Assembly: GCA_947626265.1 (NCBI GenBank)
Contig: CANQRM010000009.1
Location: 41,602 to 105,601 of the forward strand
DNA: 64,000 nt
Direction of reading: 5' to 3'
Source of the DNA: an uncultured Oscillospiraceae bacterium
Lineage (GTDB): Bacteria; Bacillota; Clostridia; Oscillospirales; Oscillospiraceae
A program made the translations under genes and the position numbers. A model generated the notes under the pieces. The model saw nothing but the letters and a program-made list of their open reading frames with translations. It was not told where the DNA came from and did no database searches. Position 1 is the first letter of the stretch. Each line of letters begins with the position of its first letter. Positions 55,162-60,675 of the stretch are shown piece by piece.

Positions 55162-56040
55162 TCAGTGTATGTATTTGCCCACGGCCACATTCAGAAGGTG
55201 TCGGCCGTAGTGGGACTTTCCGTAAAACGCCGCCGCTTTCTCCAGCGCCTCACGGCCTATCCACCCGTTCTGGTAGGCGATCTCCTCCGGCGCCGCGATC
55301 TGTACGCCTTCTCTCGATTCGATCACCCGCACGAATTCCGTCGCCTCCGCCAGAGATTCCACCGTCCCAGCGTCCAGCCAGGCATAGCCACGACCCAGCG
55401 TCACCACGTTCAGGGAGCCCTCCTCCAGATACATCTGGTTCAGGTCCGTGATCTCCAGTTCGCCTCTCGCTGATGGGCTCAGCGACGCGGCGCGCTCACA
55501 CACCCGCTCGTCATAAAAATAGAGCCCCGTTACGGCGTAGCTGGACTTCGGCTTCTCCGGCTTCTCCTCAATAGAGACCGCCTTCCCTCGCTCATCAAAC
55601 TCCACCACGCCGAACCGCTCCGGATCGTCCACATAATAACCGAACACCGTGGCGCCGCTGTCCTCCTCCGTCGCCTTCCGCAAAAGACCCGTCAGGCCCG
55701 CGCCGTAGAAGATGTTGTCGCCCAGTATCATGGCGCACCGGTCACCGCCGATGAACTCCCGCCCCAGCACAAATGCCTGGGCCAGACCCCCCGGCGTGGG
55801 CTGGACTTTGTACGAAAGGCGTATCCCAAACTGCTCCCCGTCTCCCAGCAGCCGCTCAAAATTCGGCAGGTCGAAGGGCGTGGAGATAATGAGCACGTCC
55901 CTTATCCCCGCCAGCATCAGCGTGGACAGCGGGTAATACACCATGGGCTTGTCATAGATCGGCAGCAGCTGCTTGCTCGTCACCAGTGTCAGCGGATACA
56001 GCCGCGTTCCGCTGCCCCCCGCCAGGATGATACCCTTCAT
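55162..56040 (-). CDS. rmlA: Glucose-1-phosphate thymidylyltransferase
   Basis: 292 residues, full length. [34 protein letters not shown] and [20 protein letters not shown] are the RmlA motifs. It is the first gene of the ~29-kb leftward polysaccharide operon, behind a promoter at 56192-56220 with a leader of about 145 bases. rmlB, the next enzyme of the pathway, is missing from the window, so dTDP-glucose dehydratase must come from elsewhere. Confidence 0.97.
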   Translation of the reverse strand: MKGIILAGGSGTRLYPLTLVTSKQLLPIYDKPMVYYPLSTLMLAGIRDVLIISTPFDLPNFERLLGDGEQFGIRLSYKVQPTPGGLAQAFVLGREFIGGDRCAMILGDNIFYGAGLTGLLRKATEEDSGATVFGYYVDDPERFGVVEFDERGKAVSIEEKPEKPKSSYAVTGLYFYDERVCERAASLSPSARGELEITDLNQMYLEEGSLNVVTLGRGYAWLDAGTVESLAEATEFVRVIESREGVQIAAPEEIAYQNGWIGREALEKAAAFYGKSHYGRHLLNVAVGKYIH

Positions 56041-56060
56041 AGTCTCTTTGTCTCTTTCTG

Positions 56061-56138
56061 TCAGTTTTCCCAGCCGTGCGCCGCTTGCTCCACGTCCAGT
56101 TGCTCCATCATGAGCCGCTGCACAGTCTCAGCCAGCTC
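56061..56138 (-). other. Possible gene remnant or short leader ORF before rmlA
   Basis: The 5' leader holds an open frame ending ...[24 protein letters not shown] and a stop 20 bases before the rmlA ATG. It reads like the GC-rich tail of a lost gene, and frame continuity ends in AT-rich sequence upstream. A 16-codon frame beginning at the double ATG inside it could also act as a leader peptide. No family recognised. Confidence 0.25.
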
Positions 56139-56191
56139 AATAATTAGACAATACTTAACATGTGCATATAAATATACAGAATACAGCCTGT

Positions 56192-56220
56192 ATCTTAACA
56201 CATTATTACTTATTTATCAA
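56192..56220 (-). promoter_or_regulatory. Promoter of the polysaccharide operon
   Basis: On the minus strand TTGATA (56215-56220), 17 bases, TAAGAT (56192-56197). It lies in an AT-rich patch (56140-56280) unlike the operon itself. It is the only good promoter seen for the 21 genes that follow, though internal promoters in the AT-richer parts are possible. Confidence 0.65.
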
Positions 56221-56643
56221 GTGGAAGCCAATGTTCATTGTGTATAATATTATCCAAATCAGATAATTACAGCACGCACAAGACCGCCGATTTGTCCGCT
56301 TCAGCAGCCTGCATTAATGCTCACAAGCTCCTGTTTTCCCTTTCTATGTGTTCAATATATAGAGCGCTTTTTCATTTTGAAAGTGCCAACACCCTGTCGT
56401 AGAGAACGATAGTACAGTTTTGTTGATTTAACTTTAGCTGACAAGCCCCAGCCGCTCCAGTGTTCGGCCTGCTCCGCGCCGGTGATAAGAAAGAGCCGCA
56501 TTGTGTAGCGGAGTGATACGCATAAAAACGCCCTCCGTTTCGTGTAGTGCTTCCATTATGCACAAAACGGGGGGCGATTTGGCTATTTGCTTTTTCAAAG
56601 AAACGGCCGCCTTATCCGGTCAACTCATCACTGTCTGGTACCA
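56221..56643. other. Intergenic stretch with one small ORF (56434-56523, minus)
   Basis: This gap separates the polysaccharide promoter from the regulator gene. The only candidate with a good ribosome site is a 29-codon minus-strand frame at 56434-56523, starting MRITPLHNAALSYHRRGAGR, whose ATG at 56523 is preceded by GGAGGG at 7 bases. It could be a truncated gene start. The rest, including a 63-codon frame at 56372-56563, shows nothing I can support. Confidence 0.3.
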
Positions 56644-57042
56644 TTATACTTGATCAGTCACATGAAAATTCATGTCTGCGACAAGGATAGCGAGGAATTC
56701 CGTTGCTGACGGCCTTCGCGGAAGTAACCGCCAGGCCATTTCTTCCAGGATCGCCCGATTCCCGCGCCATGCAAGCTCGCAGACCGTGCGGATGTTTCGT
56801 TCAACACACCGCCAGTTGGTGTTATAGCGGCGGGCGACTTCCGGATAGAGCCGCTTTGTGACCAGCAGCAGACATTCCGGCTCCTGTGCGGCAAGATAAA
56901 TGGCAGTTGTGTTTTCGTCTGACAAGATGGACTGAACGGTAGATTTGGCGATACCAAGCTCTGTCGAGAATTCCGCCAGGGACTGACCGCGGGCATGTTG
57001 ATAGGCTTTCAGATTATCTGACAGATGGTTTTGTTTTTCCAC
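56644..57042 (-). CDS. XRE-type HTH regulator with a Spo0A_C-like domain
   Basis: 132 residues from a GTG at 57042, chosen because AAAGGAGGG precedes it by 8 bases. The N-terminal part (about 5-45) is a Cro/C1-type helix-turn-helix (SLAEFSTELGIAKSTVQSIL). The C-terminal half resembles the Spo0A DNA-binding domain: TKRLYPEVARRYNTNWRCVE, then ELAWRGN and PSATEFLAILVADM parallel the Spo0A segments with VERAIRHAIEVAW and NSEFIAMVADKL. There is no receiver domain. It lies on the island, divergent from the recombinase side. It may control the island or tie it to sporulation state; this is inference. Confidence 0.75.
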   Translation of the reverse strand: MEKQNHLSDNLKAYQHARGQSLAEFSTELGIAKSTVQSILSDENTTAIYLAAQEPECLLLVTKRLYPEVARRYNTNWRCVERNIRTVCELAWRGNRAILEEMAWRLLPRRPSATEFLAILVADMNFHVTDQV

Positions 57043-57172
57043 ATGTTTTCCCTCCTTTGTGTAACAAAAAATAAGTGAAAACACAAAGTTTTGCAGACCG
57101 AGCTTTCATGCCGAGCAAACAGGATTTCGTATTGTCTGCGAGAACGGGCCGGTGTGACCCCTTTCAGCCATT

Positions 57173-57441
57173 TTAATACAGAGTCTTCAAAGAACCGATC
57201 ATATACAGGGGGATGTCAAGGACCTCCCCGCCCCCCACCTCACTTTCCATGGAAGTCTTCACGGACACGCGCGGCCCATACTTCTTTCGGTACTCCCCAG
57301 GGATCGGGCCTTCATATTCTTCTCCGACTTGACCTCTATCGGGACGATATCCGCCCCGCACTGCAGGACAAAGTCCACCTCCGCCGTATTGCCGCTGGAC
57401 CAAGCTCTTATTTCCCTATCAAAACACGACAGGATGCTCAT
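57173..57441 (-). pseudogene. Remnant of a DUF4143 (AAA_14) ATPase, frameshifted
   Basis: The frame 57259-57441 contains AWSSGNTAEVDFVLQCGAD and IVPIEVKSEKNMKARSL, the C-terminal nuclease-like DUF4143 region of AAA_14 ATPases. The match continues in another frame (EYRKKYGPRVSVKTS to LDIPLYMIGSLKTLY) in 57173-57310, so one base seems lost near 57310. The ATPase part is absent. This is a decayed passenger next to the regulator. Confidence 0.8.
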
Positions 57442-57489
57442 TCATCCTCCCCCCTTCAGATGCATAGATTTGTCCCGGGAGGGGACGAC

Positions 57490-57615
57490 ATGGTCATCAG
57501 GAACACACATCCGGAATATGCCAACGACAGCGCCCGGCTGGAGAAGCTGCGGGAAATGAAACTTCTCTGCCGTCAGAAGCTGGCCGCGGCCAGGAAAGAG
57601 CGGAAGGCCGGTTGA
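57490..57615 (+). CDS. 41-residue protein coupled to the serine recombinase
   Basis: A short frame with GGGAGGGG just upstream of its ATG. It encodes a basic, helical peptide (SARLEKLREMKLLCRQKLAA, then ARKERKAG). Its TGA overlaps the recombinase ATG (TGATG), so translation is coupled. I recognise no family. The second element has an equally placed small frame before its recombinase. A role in modulating the recombinase, or simply in coupling its translation, is possible. Confidence 0.6.
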   Translation: MVIRNTHPEYANDSARLEKLREMKLLCRQKLAAARKERKAG

Positions 57616-59075
57616 TGGAGGACGCCGTATATGCCCGCCAGTCTGTTGAGAAGCAAAACAGCCTCTCAATTGACGGACAAATCGACCTCTGTCAAAAGAT
57701 CGCGGGCGGGCCGCTCCGCATCTACAAAGACAGAGGCTACTCCGGCAAGAACACCCAGCGTCCTGACTTCCAGCGGCTGCTGCAGGACATACGAATGGGC
57801 CGCATCAGAAAGCTGTATGTCTACCGCCTGGACCGCTTTTCCCGCTCTGTGGCCGATTTTGGCCGCCTGTGGGAGACACTGCAGGCACACAACGTGGAAT
57901 TCGTCTCCGTCAACGAAAACTTCGATACGTCCACCCCTATGGGACGAGCCATGCTCCACATCATCATGGTCTTCGCCCAGCTGGAACGGGAGACGACCGC
58001 CGAGCGCGTCCGGGACAACTACTATCGCCGGGCGGATCTGGGTTCATGGCCGGGCGGCCCCGCTCCCTATGGCTTTTCCATCGGCCGCGTCCATGACGAG
58101 ACCGGCCATGTCTGGCCTACTCTCGCGATCGTTCCGGAAAATGCCGCCGTTGTTCAGCGCATCTTTGAGGAATACGCAAAGCCAGACGCCAGCCTGGGCA
58201 GTGTGGCTCGCATCCTGAATGGAGAGGGCGTCAGCGCCCCCAAACGCGATACCTGGGACAACGTATCCCTTTCCCGTCTGCTCCATACCCCTGCCTATGT
58301 GATGGCGGACGAGGATGTCCTGGTCCACTTTAAAGCCCTAGGAGCCAGAGTGACGTCGCCGCCGGAGGCCTTCGACGGCATTCATGGCGTTTTGGTCGTC
58401 GGCAAGCGGGACAAGTCCCAAAGAAAGTACACAGACGTACATGAACACGCAGTATCCGTACTGAACAGCGTCGGCTTTATCCCCTCTGACCTTTGGCTGA
58501 CCTGTCAGAACAAGCTGGCAAACAACCAGAAGCTCAAAAACAGCGGCAGAGGGACCCATACATGGCTCTCCGGCCTGCTCAAATGCGCCGGCTGCGGATA
58601 CAGCCTGAAAGTGACGGAGGATAAGTATAAGCGCTACCTCAATTGCAGCGGGCGGTATAACCTCTCCAAATGCGACGCCGTGATCCGTGCAGACCTCACT
58701 GAGCTTGAGCGGACAGTAGCTTCACAAATTCAGGCTTTTCTGGATCAAAGCCCTGAAGAGACGGCTGAAGAGAGAAAAAGTGAACCATATCAGGCGCAGC
58801 TGGACGAGCTTGACCGGCGGACAGACCGGCTGTTAGACGCTTACTCTGAAAGCGACGACATGACCATAGAATACCTGCACCGCGCATTGGCACGGTTGGA
58901 GAAGCGCCGCCAGGAGATACTGGAGGAGCGCAAACGTGATAAGCGCCGCCCTGCCCTGCCCCAAAAGCTTGTTTTTGACCTTCTCACTTTTGAAGAGAAA
59001 AAGACCGTCGCAGCCCAATTCATCCGCCGCATCGATGTAGGTAATGATACCGCAGAGATCATCTGGAACGTATGA
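57615..59075 (+). CDS. Large serine recombinase, probable integrase/excisionase of the island
   Basis: 486 residues. The resolvase domain begins VYARQS with catalytic Ser10 and has RLDRFSRS (71-78) and the RAMLHIIMVFAQLERETTAER helix. The recombinase domain follows (about 160-290). A zinc-ribbon region is CAGCGYSL near 323 with CSGRYNLSKC, then a coiled coil near 390-450. This is the TnpX/phiC31 class. It lies 242 bases inside the right end of the island and probably cuts at the ACG core. No recombination directionality factor is evident, unless the coupled 41-residue protein serves as one. Confidence 0.93.
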   Translation: MEDAVYARQSVEKQNSLSIDGQIDLCQKIAGGPLRIYKDRGYSGKNTQRPDFQRLLQDIRMGRIRKLYVYRLDRFSRSVADFGRLWETLQAHNVEFVSVNENFDTSTPMGRAMLHIIMVFAQLERETTAERVRDNYYRRADLGSWPGGPAPYGFSIGRVHDETGHVWPTLAIVPENAAVVQRIFEEYAKPDASLGSVARILNGEGVSAPKRDTWDNVSLSRLLHTPAYVMADEDVLVHFKALGARVTSPPEAFDGIHGVLVVGKRDKSQRKYTDVHEHAVSVLNSVGFIPSDLWLTCQNKLANNQKLKNSGRGTHTWLSGLLKCAGCGYSLKVTEDKYKRYLNCSGRYNLSKCDAVIRADLTELERTVASQIQAFLDQSPEETAEERKSEPYQAQLDELDRRTDRLLDAYSESDDMTIEYLHRALARLEKRRQEILEERKRDKRRPALPQKLVFDLLTFEEKKTVAAQFIRRIDVGNDTAEIIWNV

Positions 59076-59188
59076 TCTTCACCGAATAACAGAAAGAAAG
59101 GTATTGAAGCCCCTCGTTGAAAACTTCCGCATGTATTGCTCCAACTTTTCAATTACATGTTTTCGCCAAAAGATGCACAACCGCATAA

Positions 59189-59247
59189 AAGTTGACCTGG
59201 TTTCTGCTCCGGGGACCCCATGGACCGAACAGAAAGCAGGTCAACTT
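59189..59247. repeat. 18-bp inverted repeat between the recombinase and attR
   Basis: Arms 59189-59206 and 59230-59247 match at 17 of 18 positions (AAGTTGACCTG...), with a 23-base spacer that has its own small GGGG/CCCC dyad. It starts 113 bases past the recombinase stop and may be its terminator, although only CTTCTTC follows, or a protein-binding site near the island end. Confidence 0.6.
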
Positions 59248-59295
59248 CTTCTACGTTGTGGAAAAAGCAAATGCCAGGAACCGCCCTTATTCAGG

Positions 59296-59333
59296 GGCTT
59301 TCAGCTATGTGGGAACGCTCCACATCCCACTGG
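59296..59333. other. Right attachment site (attR) of the island
   Basis: The crossover ACG is at 59315-59317. The island arm to the left ends CTATGTGGGA; the deacetylase arm to the right runs CTCCACATCCCACTGG, with ACTGG at 59329-59333 mirroring CCAGT at 26733-26737 at the same 16-base distance from the central CG. Confidence 0.8.
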
Positions 59334-59663
59334 ATGGGCTGGATGCCCATGTTGCGGACGGTAGTGATGACCTGGTCGTTATACTCCCCGTAGGGGCAGC
59401 GGAACAGCTCAACCTTCCCGCCGGTGATGGCCTCGATCTTGCCGGCACACAGGCTCACCTCGTCAATGATCTGCTTCTCCGACAGCTTTGCCATGTGGGG
59501 ATGGGTGTCCGAGTGGCTGCCGATCTCCATGCCCGCATCGGCCAGGGCCTTCACGCTCTCGGGGTATTTGTCCGCCCACTGGCCCACAAGGAAGAATGTG
59601 GCACGCACGCCATACTTCGTCAGGGTGTCAATGAGCGTCTGGGTGTCTTCGTTGCCCCAGGGT
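59318..59663 (-). pseudogene. Polysaccharide deacetylase, central fragment (interrupted on both sides)
   Basis: About 115 codons of a NodB-type deacetylase, from WGNEDTQTLIDTLTKYG through GSHSDTHPHMAKLS (the His metal-site motif) and FRCPYGEYND to QPIQWDVE. Its C-terminal continuation is at 26511-26750. The first part of the domain, including the catalytic TFD/SFDxxW Asp, is also missing: directly before WGNED the reading turns to unrelated TRTSP residues. Thus the gene is broken twice, by the island on one side and by the next element (from about 59664) on the other. Neither fragment can be active. Confidence 0.9.
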
Positions 59664-59767
59664 GATGTGCGAGTGCGGCAACTACAAACAGGGCATTTGC
59701 GGGTTTTGCCACATCGTATTGGCTCCACGCACCACGCAAATGCCGTGACTACTATATGCCAGACAGA

Positions 59768-59959
59768 CTACTTTGTCTTGTCCCTCTCCATTGTTTCATC
59801 GATGGCTCGATTCAAGAAAGAAGCCATAGACTCGCCCATCTCCGCGGCGTGCGAATCAATGAGGTCCTTCTTTCCCTTTGGCACACGAAAGATAATTCGC
59901 TCTACCTTATCAGACTCATACTTTTTCTGCGCACGTACTACTGCTTCTGACCGGGCCAT
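59768..59959 (-). CDS. Ribbon-helix-helix (Arc/MetJ-type) DNA-binding protein
   Basis: 63 residues from the ATG at 59959, 7 bases after GGGGGAG. The strand VERIIFRVPKGKK followed by two helices (LIDSHAAEMGESMASFLNRA) fits the RHH fold common in mobile elements of Clostridia. It is divergent from the leader-RNA promoter at 60040-60068, and the 80 bases between hold inverted repeats such as ATATGATG and CATCATAT. It probably represses itself and the element operon; this is inferred from layout. Confidence 0.82.
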   Translation of the reverse strand: MARSEAVVRAQKKYESDKVERIIFRVPKGKKDLIDSHAAEMGESMASFLNRAIDETMERDKTK

Positions 59960-60039
59960 GCAATCTCCCCCAATCACAATGTATTATATAGCACGACAGA
60001 GAATAATACAAGAAAGATCTATATGATGTCATAAAACTC

Positions 60040-60068
60040 TTGACATATGGCATCATATATGATATAAT
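60040..60068 (+). promoter_or_regulatory. Consensus sigma-A promoter of the second element
   Basis: Perfect TTGACA (60040-60045), 17 bases, perfect TATAAT (60063-60068). ATATGATG at 60021-60028 and CATCATAT at 60051-60058 form an inverted repeat spanning the -35 box, a likely operator for the RHH protein encoded divergently. Confidence 0.85.
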
Positions 60069-60376
60069 CAGCACATAAAGAAAACAAACGGCAGCATGAA
60101 GGGGCGGCAACCCCTTCACGCCTGCACAGGTGGTCACAGCACCTACACAACGACTTACGTCGCACCGCATCTTGTATTATACCAGCACTTTCGTGTTTTC
60201 GCAAGAGAGCGATGGTATAACAGACGCTCCGCGCTGTTATACCGCAGGATACCGGTCGTGCTCCCGGCATGCACCGGAACCGCACGACATGGTATTACAA
60301 GCGCGGCAGCGCGGCTAGGCAGTGCATGTATTCTCACAGGCACCGTGTAGGGTTTCTACCTGCACGGTGTTTTCTT
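60069..60376 (+). promoter_or_regulatory. Structured leader RNA with competing hairpins and terminator
   Basis: About 300 bases without a credible gene. Elements in order: an 8-bp stem 60097-60104 with 60111-60118; TTATACC at 60177-60183; GGTATAACAG at 60214-60223, which can pair either back with 60177-60183 or forward, by a perfect 10-bp stem, with 60234-60243; and a terminator-like stem 60341-60347 with 60363-60369 followed by TTTTCTTATT. Two exclusive pairings ahead of a terminator are the layout of an attenuator or regulatory RNA. An 84-codon frame at 60096 has no ribosome site. Confidence 0.6.
60341..60376 (+). terminator. Intrinsic terminator in the leader of the second element
   Basis: CACCGTG (60341-60347) pairs with CACGGTG (60363-60369), extended by AGG/CCT after one mismatch, and is followed by TTTTCTTATT. 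It lies between the promoter and all downstream genes, so expression must depend on read-through. Confidence 0.7.
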
Positions 60377-60402
60377 ATTAATTTAATAAGGAGTGTGAGA
60401 AC

Positions 60403-60531
60403 ATGCTATACCGCCGGTTTATGGCTCCTACCATGACCAGAAGCCCACCCGTCTCAAGCTTACCCAGGTATGTTTGCCGGCGTACCTTCATAACAATGAA
60501 CAAGAATTCTTATTATGGAGGTCAAGAATGA
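60403..60531 (+). CDS. Small 42-residue basic protein
   Basis: The ATG at 60403 is 9 bases after AAGGAG. The basic peptide (MLYRRFMAPTMTRSPPVSSL) has no recognised family. Its TGA overlaps the ATG of the next small ORF (ATGA). It may serve mainly to couple translation across the leader. Whether it is a real product is uncertain. Confidence 0.4.
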   Translation: MLYRRFMAPTMTRSPPVSSLPRYVCRRTFITMNKNSYYGGQE

Positions 60532-60665
60532 ATAAGGACAAAACCAGCGCCCCCTCCTCTCGCAAGCTGCCCGTCTCCCCCTACCGCATCGTTCGTCTCT
60601 TCGACGGAAAACGCACGGCGGAACAGGTAGCCGCCGACCTCATCAAGGTACATACCGCGGCCTGA
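60528..60665 (+). CDS. 45-residue protein upstream of the second recombinase
   Basis: Starts at the ATG at 60528 with a strong GGAGGT 6 bases upstream; the longer in-frame version from 60474 lacks one. The C-terminal half YRIVRLFDGKRTAEQVAADL looks like a small folded helical domain. Small proteins of this kind often precede serine recombinases in mobile elements of Clostridia. Ten bases separate it from the recombinase. Its function is unknown to me. Confidence 0.6.
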   Translation: MNKDKTSAPSSRKLPVSPYRIVRLFDGKRTAEQVAADLIKVHTAA

Positions 60666-60675
60666 GGCACGCGCA

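Larger units (their letters stand above)
26751..59317. mobile_element. Integrative island carrying a polysaccharide/ABC-export operon
   Basis: The 32,567-bp segment is flanked by ACG (26748-26750 and 59315-59317) and splits a deacetylase gene whose halves rejoin in frame. Its joined ends read TGGGAACGTTCCCA, a perfect palindrome centred on CG. The rejoined chromosomal site is a weaker dyad with CCAGT and ACTGG exactly 16 bases either side of the same CG. A large serine recombinase (57615-59075) lies 242 bases from the right end, where integrases usually sit. No conjugation, relaxase or phage structural genes are seen, so transfer would need help. Cargo: 21 polysaccharide genes, an XRE/Spo0A_C-like regulator and small remnants. 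Confidence 0.82.

Noticed and set aside
27055..56040. A Wzx/Wzy-type polysaccharide system
   Set aside because: No Wzx flippase or Wzy polymerase is found. The membrane proteins at 32867, 39327 and 41267 fit GT-C-like enzymes better, and an ABC exporter is present.
56372..56563. 63-codon minus-strand frame upstream of the regulator
   Set aside because: No ribosome site or recognisable domain; a shorter overlapping frame at 56434-56523 has better start signals.
60096..60350. 84-codon plus-strand frame in the leader of the second element
   Set aside because: No ribosome site, composition set by the hairpins, and it overlaps the terminator stem.
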